Origin: Rhodoligotrophos sp. CJ14
GTDB taxonomy: Bacteria; Pseudomonadota; Alphaproteobacteria; Rhizobiales; Im1
Direction: 5' to 3'
DNA: 64,000 nt
Assembly: GCF_038811545.1 (NCBI RefSeq)
Contig: NZ_CP133319.1
Span: 4,166,001 to 4,230,000 of the forward strand
Part shown: in pieces, positions 55,874 to 64,000 of the stretch
Layout of the letters: each line of letters starts with the position of its first letter
Numbering within the stretch: the stretch's first letter is position 1
The notes under the pieces: generated by a model
What the model saw: the letters and a program-made list of their open reading frames with translations, nothing else
Told to the model about the DNA's origin: nothing
Database searches by the model: none
Position numbers and translations under genes: made by a program

Positions 55874-56745
55874 TCGGTTCGTCCTTCCCCGAAGAAGCCG
55901 CGTGGCCAGCGGATCAGCATGAGCATCACGACAGCGAACAGCACCATCAGCGCGGCCTGTCCGCCAAACAGACCCTCCCCGAACACCACCAGCAGGCCCA
56001 CCACATAGGTGGCGACCACCGCCCCGCGCAGGCTGCCGAGCCCACCCAGGATGATGGCCATGAACGCAAGGATCATGATCTTGTCGCCCACCGTGGCATA
56101 GGCATTGAAGATGGGTGCGGCGGTGACACCGGAGATCGCGGCCAGCCCGGCACCGATTCCAACGACTGAATGCATGAGCGTCTCGCGATTGATCCCCAGG
56201 CAGGCCGCCATTTCCGGATCATCATTGGCCGCACGCACCCGCAGGCCCCAGTTTGAATTCCGCAATGTCAGGAGCAATAGCGCCATGAGTGCGAGCGCGA
56301 GCACGGTGACGAAGAGCCGGTAGGCCGGTATTGTCGCGCCAAGGAAGGAGACGGCCTCGTCGAGAGCGGGCGGCGTCTGCAGCACGTGAATGTTCCTTCC
56401 CCCGAACTCGTAGAGCACGCCGGTGATGAACAGGGCGAGCCCGAACGTAAGCAACAGGCTGTCGACGATTGGCCGATCGCGGATGCGGGCGAGAATGGCC
56501 CAGTCCACAATCGCCCCGAGGAGCCCCACCAGGAGCGGCGCGATAATGAGGCACAACCAGAAGGGCAGGCCGGCCGTTGAGAGCCACGCACCTCCAAGCG
56601 CACCGATGCTGAACAGGGCGCCATGGGCGAAATTGACGATGCGCCCGACCCCATAGATCAGTGTCAGCCCCAGGCTGAACAGCAGCAGCATCGATCCCAG
56701 CACCAGCCCGTTAATGGCCAACGACGCGATCAGCACGCGAAACAC
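55870..56745 (-). CDS. Branched-chain amino acid-type ABC transporter permease (LivH-like)
   Basis: A permease with eight or nine hydrophobic segments. LLLFSLGLTLIYGVGRIVNFAHGAL in pieces is the N-terminal signature, and ILGGLGSLRGAVVATYVVG the late one. I chose GTG at 56745 (291 residues): the first membrane helix begins at once, GGGGAGG is upstream (14 bases, rather far), and the palindromes at 56774-56806 stay outside the gene. The frame is open to 56898, with an ATG at 56829 as the alternative. It leads the second Liv operon. Confidence 0.88.
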   Translation of the reverse strand: MFRVLIASLAINGLVLGSMLLLFSLGLTLIYGVGRIVNFAHGALFSIGALGGAWLSTAGLPFWLCLIIAPLLVGLLGAIVDWAILARIRDRPIVDSLLLTFGLALFITGVLYEFGGRNIHVLQTPPALDEAVSFLGATIPAYRLFVTVLALALMALLLLTLRNSNWGLRVRAANDDPEMAACLGINRETLMHSVVGIGAGLAAISGVTAAPIFNAYATVGDKIMILAFMAIILGGLGSLRGAVVATYVVGLLVVFGEGLFGGQAALMVLFAVVMLMLIRWPRGFFGEGRTE

Positions 56746-56773
56746 CCACGCAAGACGTACCTCCCCAGGCACT

Positions 56774-56929
56774 GTTCTTAAATAAGAACGTCGTTCGTCT
56801 TTACGGACTTTAGCGGAACGGCTGCACATGTCAACGTGGGCTCGCACGTGAAGCGCGTTTTTCAGCGGGTGGAATATGACCGACGAGACTCCCGGCATAT
56901 CTGCTCAATCCGAACGTTCGTCATTCCGG
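56774..56929. promoter_or_regulatory. Palindromes and a repeated 15-mer in the divergent livH region
   Basis: GTTCTTAAATAAGAAC (56774-56789) is a perfect palindrome with 7-bp arms, and CGAACGTTCG (56911-56920) is another. CGTTCGTCTTTACGG (56792-56806) and CGTTCGTCATTCCGG (56915-56929) agree at 13 of 15 positions, 123 bp apart. They lie between the divergent livH and thioesterase genes and are candidate operators, perhaps for the TetR protein at 58481. Confidence 0.5.
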
Positions 56930-57028
56930 TTCAATGATCGAATATCGAAAACGAATTCGGATTAGAAAATGGATTGACCTTCGTGCGCTTAAGCCTTAGC
57001 CGATAGGCAATTCACGCTTTCCCGGGGA

Positions 57029-57574
57029 TTGTGTGCCTTGCCGCGCTCTGAGACGAACCACTCTGCCGATGCCGGCCTCGACACTTGCCTTGGCGATCCG
57101 CGATTGCCGCAGCATCGCCTGCGGGTCTTGCCCGAATGGATCGACGGCAACCGGCACATGAACGCATGCTATTACCTTGCCATCGTCAAGGAACCCGCCA
57201 TGGCGGTGCATGACGAATGGGATTATGGCACGGCTTTTCGCGCCCGCACCAACCAGTCGAACTTCGTGCTGGAATCGCAAGTCGTGCACCTTCGCGAGCT
57301 GCTGCTCGACGATCCCATTCTCGTCACCACCCGCATCACCGGTCTCGATGACAAGCGCATGCATCTCCTGTTCGAGATTCACAATGAGCAGGAAGGCTAT
57401 CTCGCGGCGCTCGCCCAATATCTCGTGATCCATGTGCACATGGGGCCGCCGCCGAAGGTCCAGCCAATGCCCCGTGATCTTCATGAGCGTTTGTGTCAAA
57501 TCCATGCTGTGCACGCGACGATACCCTTGCCGCCGGGCGCCGAGCGGCTGCACCGCCTGGGCACTCGCCGCTAG
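57029..57574 (+). CDS. Acyl-CoA thioesterase, hotdog fold
   Basis: A protein of up to 181 residues. RVLPEWIDGNRHMNACYYLAI is, in pieces, the 4-hydroxybenzoyl-CoA thioesterase-like motif (W-I-D-x-N-x-H-M-N), close to betainyl- or carnityl-CoA thioesterases. It probably releases a free acid from CoA. The start is unclear: TTG at 57029 or TTG at 57038, the latter nine bases after CGGGGA. It lies between the divergent livH gene and a crotonase gene. Confidence 0.85.
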   Translation: MCALPRSETNHSADAGLDTCLGDPRLPQHRLRVLPEWIDGNRHMNACYYLAIVKEPAMAVHDEWDYGTAFRARTNQSNFVLESQVVHLRELLLDDPILVTTRITGLDDKRMHLLFEIHNEQEGYLAALAQYLVIHVHMGPPPKVQPMPRDLHERLCQIHAVHATIPLPPGAERLHRLGTRR

Positions 57575-57588
57575 CGTAGTCCAGTACC

Positions 57589-57611
57589 GGTTCGCGTGAG
57601 GAATGCGAACC
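57589..57611. promoter_or_regulatory. Inverted repeat between thioesterase and crotonase genes
   Basis: GGTTCGC (57589-57595) and GCGAACC (57605-57611) are perfect 7-bp arms with a 9-bp spacer, 31 bp before the next start. It may be an operator or a weak intercistronic hairpin. No T tract follows. Confidence 0.4.
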
Positions 57612-57642
57612 AGATAATCACGATAAGGGAGGGGCCTGACCC

Positions 57643-58437
57643 ATGACGTTTGCAATGATCGAGGTCGAGCAGTTTGGCCCGGTGCGCCGGATCAGTCATA
57701 ACCGTCCGGAAGCACGCAACGCGGAAAGCCGCCAGCTTCTTCAGGAGCTTGATGAGGCGGTCACTGAGGCGGTGGCTGATGACGCCGTGCGGGTGATTGT
57801 GATCGCCGGCAAAGGCGATCATTTCTCCGCAGGTCACGATCTCAAGGAGGCCCAGCGCGAGCGGGCCGATTTCACCGTCGAGCAGCGCTGGGCCTTCGAA
57901 GAGGTCCATTACTACGACTACTGCCTGCGCATCTTCAATGCGCCCAAGCCGGTGATTGCTCAGGTCCAGGGGGCCTGCGTGGCCGGTGCTTTCATGGTCG
58001 CCAATATGTGCGATATCATAATCGCATCCGAAGACGCCGTCTTTTCGGACCCCGTGGCGCACACCTTGGGCGCGGCGGCGGTCGAGGTGCTCGTGCATCC
58101 CTGGGTGCTCGGCCACAGGAAGGCGCGCGAGTTGCTTTACACCGGTGGCCGTCTCTCCGCAGCTGAGGCCGAGAAGGCCGGGATGGTCAATCATGTGGTC
58201 CCCCGCGATCAGCTCGAGGAGCGCACTCTCGCTCTTGCCAATAAGATCGCGGAAGCGCCGCCCTTTGCCCTGCGCCTGCTCAAGCGGTCCCTCAATCGCT
58301 CGCTGGAGGCGCAGGGATTCGCGATTGCGCTCGCGGCCCATTTCGACACCCATCAGCTTTCGCATGTGTCGGAAGCCTTCAAGGCGGCGCGCGATAAGGG
58401 GCTAAGTACAGCTATTCGTAAGCATGGTGGCGACTAA
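57643..58437 (+). CDS. Enoyl-CoA hydratase/isomerase (crotonase) family protein
   Basis: A 264-residue crotonase. Oxyanion-hole motifs are FSAGHDLKEA and GACVAGAFMVANMCDIII. As in the protein at 52647, both catalytic glutamates are replaced (AGAFM and DPVAHTLGA). It may act on a CoA thioester other than a simple enoyl-CoA. The TetR gene follows after 43 bp on the same strand. AAGGGAG precedes the start region. Confidence 0.88.
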   Translation: MTFAMIEVEQFGPVRRISHNRPEARNAESRQLLQELDEAVTEAVADDAVRVIVIAGKGDHFSAGHDLKEAQRERADFTVEQRWAFEEVHYYDYCLRIFNAPKPVIAQVQGACVAGAFMVANMCDIIIASEDAVFSDPVAHTLGAAAVEVLVHPWVLGHRKARELLYTGGRLSAAEAEKAGMVNHVVPRDQLEERTLALANKIAEAPPFALRLLKRSLNRSLEAQGFAIALAAHFDTHQLSHVSEAFKAARDKGLSTAIRKHGGD

Positions 58438-58480
58438 TATCGTAGAATGGGAAAGAGCAACCTGATCTCTGGACGGATTA

Positions 58481-59182
58481 ATGCCGCGCGTCACGCCTAC
58501 GAAAACAAAAACCTCCAAGTCTTCTGTCAAGCCGGCTCGCACGCAGCCAAAGAAATCGGACGTGACGCGCGCCCGCATCCTTGATGCTGCCGCCCATATG
58601 TTCCGCCATAAGGGCTATGCGCTGACCCGCCTCAGCGACATCGCCAAGCGGGCGCGCACCCGCACCAGCAGCATCTATTACTATTTCGAGTCCCGTGAGG
58701 CGATCGTCACCGAGGTTCTGCGCATCGCCAATGAGCAGACCGCGCAGTTCGTGCTGGACGCGGTGAGTGCCCTGCCGCCGGACGCGCCGGTGCGTGAAAA
58801 GATAACAGCGGCCATGCGCGGGCATTTTGCCATTGTCCTCTCCGGCAATCAGTATACCTGGGCTCACATGCGGATCTTCGACCAGATCCCGCCGAAGCTT
58901 CGCGAGCATTTCCTGCGCGTGCTCGATGACTATGCGGAAGTCTGGCGCAACCTGCTGGATGAGGCCAAGGCGGCCGGGGAGATTCGCGATGACCTGGATT
59001 TGTCCGTCGTGCGTCTGCTGATGCTGGGCATGATGAACTGGTCCATCGAGTGGTATAAGCCGAGCGGACGGTTCACGCCGGACGAGCTTGCCAGTCAGGC
59101 CGCCATTCTGTTGTTCGAGGGCGTGGGGGCAAAGACCACAGCGAAAAAGCGCGTCAAGCCGCAGGCCAAGCTGCCGGCTTGA
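58481..59182 (+). CDS. TetR/AcrR family regulator
   Basis: A 233-residue regulator with a lysine-rich start (TKTKTSKSSVKPARTQPKKS). The HTH region is ARILDAAAHMFRHKGYALTRLSDIAKRA, then SSIYYYFESREAIVTEV. The C-terminal domain has the family's FDQIPPKLREHFLRVLDDY-like ligand-pocket helices and ends with a basic tail. Its targets are probably the flanking acyl-CoA genes and the second Liv operon. Confidence 0.92.
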   Translation: MPRVTPTKTKTSKSSVKPARTQPKKSDVTRARILDAAAHMFRHKGYALTRLSDIAKRARTRTSSIYYYFESREAIVTEVLRIANEQTAQFVLDAVSALPPDAPVREKITAAMRGHFAIVLSGNQYTWAHMRIFDQIPPKLREHFLRVLDDYAEVWRNLLDEAKAAGEIRDDLDLSVVRLLMLGMMNWSIEWYKPSGRFTPDELASQAAILLFEGVGAKTTAKKRVKPQAKLPA

Positions 59183-59516
59183 GCCATGGTGCCGTCATAG
59201 GGCGACCCTGAGGAAAACTGCGCACCCGAAGCGCTGCGTCACAGCCTGTCCCGTGAGCCGAGGCTGTCGCCCCGAACGGCTGCGACCCGCGCTGTTTCGC
59301 CGAACATAGAGCCGAGATCGGCGCCGACTGGCGCTGGCATTTTGGGTTGTTCCATTGCGCTTTTTGAACTCGAATATGAATTCGAAAAATGTTGACGCCC
59401 GCCAAGGCCTGTGATGAAGTTGCCGCCATGGCTCGGGCATTCCGGCGAGGGATGCCGACCGATAAATCGCCGCCGGGGGCTACCGTTAGAGGCGGCGCGT
59501 TCCGTGGGAGGAATGC
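59183..59516. other. 334-bp region before the binding-protein gene, with a palindrome
   Basis: No gene is supported. TCGAAT-ATGA-ATTCGA (59370-59385) is a palindrome with perfect 6-bp arms in an AT-rich patch. TCGAATAT and GAATTCG also occur together at 56938-56959 in the divergent livH region. The site may be an operator shared by the two promoters. GGGAGGAA lies before the ATG at 59517. Confidence 0.45.
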
Positions 59517-60782
59517 ATGCCAAAATTCGTAACACGCCGCGCCATCCTGGGCGGCGGCGCTGCCGCTTTGGGCTCGCTCGCCCTCGGGTCTGGGCGCGCC
59601 GCTCGCGCACAGGGCAATGACCCCATTCGTATCGGGATCCTGCTGCCCCTGACCGGTTCGCAGGCGAGCTATTCGCCCGATTGTCAGCTGTCGGCGCAGA
59701 TCGCCGTGGACCAGATCAACGCCGCCGGTGGCATTCTCGGCCGCAAGCTCGAGACCGTCTTCCGCGACGACAAGGCCAATCCCAATGCGGCGATCGCGGC
59801 GGCCAAGGAGCTGATGGGCGAGGGGATCAATCTCTTGATCGGTGGGCTGAACACCCCCTCGGCCCTGGCCATTGCCGGCATCATGCCCGATGCGAAATGC
59901 GTGCTGATCACCATCGGCTCGGTCGCGGACTCACTCACCCACGAGTCCTTCAACCGCAATTTCTTCCGCATCACCGACAGCGCCTATAGCCGCGCCCAGG
60001 CACAGGCCCGCCTCGCCGCGGAAAAATATCCCGAGATTACCCAGTGGGGCGGAATCTTGCCCGATGTCGAGTTCGGCCATGCTCTGTGGCGCTCATACAC
60101 GCATGGTCTAAAGCAGTTCTATCCAGAGCTCGCCAAGGCCGACCCGGAGATCGCCGACCCCGTGCTCTTCAAGTTTGGTGCGATCGATTTCAAGAACCAG
60201 ATTGCCGGCCTGGTCCGCCAGCCGGTCGAGGGTGTCTATCAGTCGCTCACCGGCGAAGACTTCCTCACCATGATCAATCAGTCTCGTCCTTTCGGCCTCA
60301 CCAAGAAGATCAAGGTGTTCATGGATCTGAGTGGCGAACTGATCTTCGCCAAGATCCTCAAGCAGAACCTGCCCGAGAACTTCTGGTCGGGCAGCCATTG
60401 GTATTACGGCTCCTACCTCAATATCCCCACGGGCAAGGCGCTTTACGATGAATATGTGAAGCGCACCGGCGACAGATACCCGACCGGCTATATCGGCCCT
60501 GCCCATATGGCGCTTCATGCTTATGCCCATGCCATCAAGGCTGCCGGGAATACCGAGACGGATGCGGTCATCAACGCCCTGGAAGGCGTCGAATTCGAAA
60601 GCGCCAAGGGCATGATCTCCTTCCGCAAGGAAGACCACCAGGTCATCTCCGACATCAACATCATCAAGCTCGGCCCCAAGGACAATGACCTGGGTTGGGA
60701 AGTGTCCGACCACGCCAAAGTGCCCGGCAAGGATCTGCTGGGCCCGGCAACTCCTGGAAAGCCCCTGACCATCGAGGGCTGA
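59517..60782 (+). CDS. ABC transporter substrate-binding protein (LivK-like)
   Basis: A 421-residue binding protein with a twin-arginine-like signal (TRRAILGGGAAALGSLALG ... ARAQ). The mature part starts IRIGILLPLTGSQASYS and has VDQINAAGGILGRKLETVFRDD. It is clearly paralogous to the protein at 62416; both share ADSLTHESF and EGxxF(E/D)xAKG. No permease genes are adjacent, so it may feed one of the two Liv importers. Confidence 0.92.
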   Translation: MPKFVTRRAILGGGAAALGSLALGSGRAARAQGNDPIRIGILLPLTGSQASYSPDCQLSAQIAVDQINAAGGILGRKLETVFRDDKANPNAAIAAAKELMGEGINLLIGGLNTPSALAIAGIMPDAKCVLITIGSVADSLTHESFNRNFFRITDSAYSRAQAQARLAAEKYPEITQWGGILPDVEFGHALWRSYTHGLKQFYPELAKADPEIADPVLFKFGAIDFKNQIAGLVRQPVEGVYQSLTGEDFLTMINQSRPFGLTKKIKVFMDLSGELIFAKILKQNLPENFWSGSHWYYGSYLNIPTGKALYDEYVKRTGDRYPTGYIGPAHMALHAYAHAIKAAGNTETDAVINALEGVEFESAKGMISFRKEDHQVISDINIIKLGPKDNDLGWEVSDHAKVPGKDLLGPATPGKPLTIEG

Positions 60783-60845
60783 TCGCCGCTGCCGCTCGTC
60801 ATGGGCGGCGGTGGCAATGTTCCGCAACGCACATGGTTGAGAGTA

Positions 60846-61601
60846 ATGGCGCTCAGAGGATTATCGGGAAAAACCGCCCTTGTAACCGGCGCCGGCGGTG
60901 CCATTGGCTCAGCAATTGTCAGACGCCTGCTCGAGGAGGGCTGCAACGTCGCAGCCACCGATGTGAACGCCGCCGCCTTGCGCGATCTTGTAAAGGCGCA
61001 GGACTCCGAACGCCTCCGCGCCATCGAGGCCGATCTTGCGACCGAGCAGGGCGCCGATCTCGCCATATCAGAGGCCGTGAAGCACTTTGGCGGGGTTGAT
61101 CTCCTGGCCAATGCCTTGGGGATTCTCGGCCCCTCCGGCCCCATCACCTCACTCACCGCCGAGGATCTCGATCTCGTCTACAAGGTCAATGTGCGCGCTG
61201 TCTTTCTCATCATGAAGGCGGCGCTCTTGCAGATGATCGCCCAGGGCCGTGGTGGGGCTGTGGTGAACTTTGCCTCTGTTGCCGCCCTGAAGGCGCGGGC
61301 CGACCGCTCCTTCTATGGGGCTTCGAAGCGCGCCGTCGTCGCCTTGAGCTCCTCCGCTGCCATCGAAAATGGCAAATATGGCATCCGCGTCAACGCGGTG
61401 GCCCCCGGCGCGATTGAAAGCCCCATGCTGCGCTCACTTGCGCAGGCGGCAGGCGTGGGCCCCTGGGGCAGCGCCGGCCGGCCCATTGAACGCAATGGCG
61501 AGCCCGAAGAAGTCGCAAGCTTGGTCGCTTTTCTCCTCAGTGATGAGGCCAGCTACACAACTGGCGCCGTCTACACCGTGGATGGCGGCCTGATCGCGTG
61601 A
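60846..61601 (+). CDS. SDR family oxidoreductase
   Basis: A 251-residue SDR. TGAGGAIG (residues 14-21) binds the cofactor, SFYGASKRA has Tyr-x3-Lys, and NAVAPGAIESPM follows. It ends TGAVYTVDGGLIA. With the SDR just downstream, it probably oxidises a hydroxyacyl-CoA or hydroxyacid from the same pathway. The start at 60846 has GAGAG before it; a longer frame begins at 60801. Confidence 0.9.
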   Translation: MALRGLSGKTALVTGAGGAIGSAIVRRLLEEGCNVAATDVNAAALRDLVKAQDSERLRAIEADLATEQGADLAISEAVKHFGGVDLLANALGILGPSGPITSLTAEDLDLVYKVNVRAVFLIMKAALLQMIAQGRGGAVVNFASVAALKARADRSFYGASKRAVVALSSSAAIENGKYGIRVNAVAPGAIESPMLRSLAQAAGVGPWGSAGRPIERNGEPEEVASLVAFLLSDEASYTTGAVYTVDGGLIA

Positions 61602-61619
61602 ACCTGAATCGAGGTGACA

Positions 61620-62390
61620 ATGCCAGCACCCGCAGCAACATCGACTGATCTCACCGGCCGGCTCGCGGTGGTGACCGGCGCCGCCAATGGCATCGGCCGC
61701 GCCTCTGCCATCCATCTCGCCCGCAATGGCGCCGATGTGGTGCTGATCGACATCCATAAGGAAGGTCTGGAAAGCGGCGCTGAAGAGATCCGCAAGCTCG
61801 GCCGCACCGCTCACCCCATGCGGGTCGACTGCACGGACAATTCCGAGATCATCGAGGCCTTCAAGCGCATCGACCAGGACATCAAGCCCGTCGACATTCT
61901 CTTGAACAATGTCGGTCAGAGCGCCCGGGAAAAAGCCTCGGAATTCTGGTGCTCCGAGCCAGAAACCTGGGACTTCATCCTGAAGCTCAATCTCTATACG
62001 GCGATGACCTGCTCGCGCCAGGTGGTGCCTGGCATGCGTGAGCGGCGCTCCGGCAAGATCATCTCCATTGCCTCCGAGGCGGCCTATATGGGCTCGCAAG
62101 GGGTCGCTGATTATGCAGCCGCCAAGGCCGGCATCATCGGCCTGACCCGGGCGCTTGCCCGTGAGCTCGCGCCCTTCCACGTGAATGTCAACGCGGTCTG
62201 TCCTGGGCCGATCCGCACCGCTGCAGCCGACCGCCTGCCCATTTGGGAGCAATATCTCAAGGAGACGCCTATGGGCTTTGCCGGCGAGCCTCAGGACATT
62301 GCCAATGTCGTGGTGTTCTTTGCGAGCGACCAGAGCCGCTACATCACCGGCCAGTCGCTGATCGTGAATGGCGGCCGCTGGTGGAGTTGA
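61620..62390 (+). CDS. SDR family oxidoreductase
   Basis: A 256-residue SDR. TGAANGIG is the cofactor motif, followed by NNVGQSA (in place of NNAG) and YAAAKAG with the catalytic pair. It ends SLIVNGGRWWS. It differs clearly from the SDR upstream, so two steps or two substrates are likely. GAGGTGAC precedes the ATG at 61620. Confidence 0.9.
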   Translation: MPAPAATSTDLTGRLAVVTGAANGIGRASAIHLARNGADVVLIDIHKEGLESGAEEIRKLGRTAHPMRVDCTDNSEIIEAFKRIDQDIKPVDILLNNVGQSAREKASEFWCSEPETWDFILKLNLYTAMTCSRQVVPGMRERRSGKIISIASEAAYMGSQGVADYAAAKAGIIGLTRALARELAPFHVNVNAVCPGPIRTAAADRLPIWEQYLKETPMGFAGEPQDIANVVVFFASDQSRYITGQSLIVNGGRWWS

Positions 62391-62415
62391 GCGGCGGAAG
62401 GGGAGGAGACGCGCC

Positions 62416-63687
62416 ATGATTTTCATGAGAACCACACGGCGCCAGCTGCTTGCCGGGATAGCAGGCTCGACGCTTCTGCTTGGAACCGGGTTTCGACCGA
62501 TCGACGCAGCCGCTGAGGAAGGGCCGATCCGGCTGGGCTTCATCGGTCCCTTGAGCGGTGCCCAGGAGATCTTCGGCGCGCCGATGCTGACCGGCGCCCA
62601 GATCGCGGCAGAGCAGATCAATGCGGCCGGCGGCATCAATGGCCGCAAGCTCGAAATTGTCGCCCGCGACGACAAGGCGGCCGGCCCCGAGGCGGTGAAG
62701 CAGGCGCAAGGCCTGATCGGGGAGGGCGTGCACCTCATGTTCGGTGCGATCCAGACGGCTGTGGCCTTGGCCATCGGGCCCTTGCTGGGGCCCAATCATG
62801 CGGTGCTGATTTCCTGCGCCGCCATTGCCGACAGCCTCACCCATGAAAGCTTCGTGCCCAATTATTTCCGGATCAGCGACAACTCCTACATGCGCTACCG
62901 GGCGCTCGCCCGCGTGATGGCCGAGAAATTCCCGGACGTTACCAAATGGACCGGCATCTTCCCTGATGCCGCCTATGGTCACCAATCCTGGGATGGCTTC
63001 GTCGACGGCCTGAAGGAATACTACCCGGCGATCGCCAAGAAGGACGTCGAAATCTACGATCCCGTCCTCACCAAATTCGGCGCGACCGATTTCAAGCCGC
63101 AGATCACGGCATTGATGCGCTCGCCTGCCGATGGTCTCTTCAACAACACCAATGGCGCCGACGCCGTCACCCTGCTGGCTCAGGCCGCCAATTTCGGCCT
63201 CGACCGCAAGTTCAAGGTCATCGCCGATGGGGCCAATGAATTCAACGTGCCCAAGGCTTTGGGCAAGCGCATGATTCCCAATTTCTGGACCGCCATGCAC
63301 TGGTACTATGGTGGCTATCAGGACACTCCGATCGGCAGGAAGCTCTATGAGGATTACGTCGCCAAGACCGGCGATAAGCTGCCGATCGGCTATGTGGAGC
63401 AGGGTCATGCTGCCGTGCTTGCCTATGCCGAGGCGATCAAGAAGGCCGGCTCGACCGATGCCGCTGCCCTGGTCAACGCGCTGGAGGGCATGACCTTCGA
63501 CACCGCCAAGGGCAAGCGCACCTTCCGCAAGGAGGATCATCAGGCCATTCTGGATGTGAACTTCATCACCTTCGGCTCGGATGACACCGAGCAGGGCTGG
63601 GCGGTGACGGATTTCGTGCGCATCCCCGGCCAGGAGGTGATCGAGCCGGCAAACCCCGGCAAGCCCATCGAGTTCAAATTCAAATAA
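62416..63687 (+). CDS. ABC transporter substrate-binding protein (LivK-like)
   Basis: A 423-residue binding protein with a twin-arginine-like signal (RTTRRQLLAGIAGSTLLLG ... DAAAEE). The mature start is IRLGFIGPLSGAQEIFG. It is paralogous to the protein at 59517 across its whole length. GGGAGGAG at 62401-62408 fixes the start at 62416. It is followed after 16 bp by an acyl-CoA ligase gene. Confidence 0.92.
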   Translation: MIFMRTTRRQLLAGIAGSTLLLGTGFRPIDAAAEEGPIRLGFIGPLSGAQEIFGAPMLTGAQIAAEQINAAGGINGRKLEIVARDDKAAGPEAVKQAQGLIGEGVHLMFGAIQTAVALAIGPLLGPNHAVLISCAAIADSLTHESFVPNYFRISDNSYMRYRALARVMAEKFPDVTKWTGIFPDAAYGHQSWDGFVDGLKEYYPAIAKKDVEIYDPVLTKFGATDFKPQITALMRSPADGLFNNTNGADAVTLLAQAANFGLDRKFKVIADGANEFNVPKALGKRMIPNFWTAMHWYYGGYQDTPIGRKLYEDYVAKTGDKLPIGYVEQGHAAVLAYAEAIKKAGSTDAAALVNALEGMTFDTAKGKRTFRKEDHQAILDVNFITFGSDDTEQGWAVTDFVRIPGQEVIEPANPGKPIEFKFK

Positions 63688-63703
63688 TCTGCGGGAGATG
63701 TGG

Positions 63704-64000
63704 ATGCGTCAGGACGTGAGCGGCTGGACGGTGCTCTGGGACGAGCAGCGGGCCCGTCGACTCAAGGCGGAAGGGGCCTGGGCCGATAAGACCATCGCGG
63801 ATTATGCCGGGGAGATGCTGGCCAAGACGCCGGACAAGGTCCTGGTGGTCGACCGCGAGCAGAACTATACAGTACGCCAGCTGCACGCCGAGGCGGAGCG
63901 ACTGGCGCGTGCGCTGATCCAGCGTGGGCTCAAGCCCGGCGATACCATCTCCTTCCAGCTCCCCAACTGGTACGAGACGGTGGTGATCAATCTCGCAGCC
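63704..64000 (+). CDS. AMP-forming acyl-CoA synthetase (3' end outside window)
   Basis: The first 99 codons of an ANL-family ligase, cut by the window edge. TIADYAGEMLAKTPDKVLVVD, in pieces, and the loop QNYTVRQLHAEAERLARAL are typical of the N-terminal domain. GDTISFQLPNWYETVVINLAA matches cyclohexanecarboxylate- and crotonobetaine-CoA-ligase-like members. GGGAG six bases upstream supports the start; an ATG at 63698 is in frame. Confidence 0.85.
   Translation, partial: MRQDVSGWTVLWDEQRARRLKAEGAWADKTIADYAGEMLAKTPDKVLVVDREQNYTVRQLHAEAERLARALIQRGLKPGDTISFQLPNWYETVVINLAA

Noticed and set aside
61434-62795. Minus-strand frame of 453 codons across an SDR and a binding-protein gene
   Set aside because: It crosses two well-supported genes and an intergenic gap and contains no domain signature.

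Overview
The window is GC-rich DNA from an alphaproteobacterium, most likely of the order Hyphomicrobiales (Rhizobiales). The evidence is the chromosomal block ppx - rlmE - guaB - rsmB-like - guaA, the style of the Liv-type importers and the codon use. It is a chromosomal mosaic: housekeeping genes at the left, a patch with remnants and acquired genes in the middle-left, then about 40 kb of accessory catabolic operons. I see no rRNA, tRNA, CRISPR array, insertion sequence or phage gene.

Layout. 1-5.6 kb: a cut-off SDR oxidoreductase, a secreted META-MliC protein, a proline-rich protein of unknown function, a HerA-like ATPase and a soluble histidine kinase. 5.8-13.9 kb: Ppx/GppA phosphatase, RlmE, an MFS exporter, GuaB, an RsmB-type methyltransferase and GuaA. 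14-24 kb: a less GC-rich patch with an orphan Imm11-type immunity protein and a small exported protein. It is followed by an AraC regulator and a run of stress or detoxification genes: MDR oxidoreductase, nitroreductase, AhpD-like protein, GST, PNPOx-like protein, cupin, RclC/DUF417 protein, SDR and LysR. Two decayed gene ends (an SDR and a GST) lie in this run, so it was once longer.

24-39.8 kb: a TetR gene stands divergent to a long operon with a full Liv-type importer (livM, G, F, substrate-binding protein, livH), two AMP-forming acyl-CoA ligases, a MaoC hydratase, a thiolase-fold protein with a DUF35 partner and a second binding protein. After an iron-type alcohol dehydrogenase on the other strand comes a compact MaoC-like / MaoC / thiolase-fold / DUF35 operon. 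Both thiolase-fold proteins appear to lack the nucleophilic cysteine. The set resembles the hydratase-aldolase machinery that shortens acyl-CoA side chains in steroid breakdown, so uptake and CoA-dependent breakdown of a bulky carboxylic acid is the best guess.

39.8-49.2 kb: a self-contained pyroglutamate module. It has a PotABCD-type ABC importer with a pyroglutamyl-peptidase gene inside its operon, a MarR-like regulator and a divergent, fused ATP-dependent 5-oxoprolinase. 49.2-64 kb: a second Liv-type importer operon with enoyl-CoA hydratase-like and ADP-forming acyl-CoA ligase genes. Divergent to it are a thioesterase, a second crotonase, TetR, two paralogous binding proteins around two SDR dehydrogenases, and an acyl-CoA ligase cut by the window edge. 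Several strong palindromes at the divergent promoters are candidate operators.
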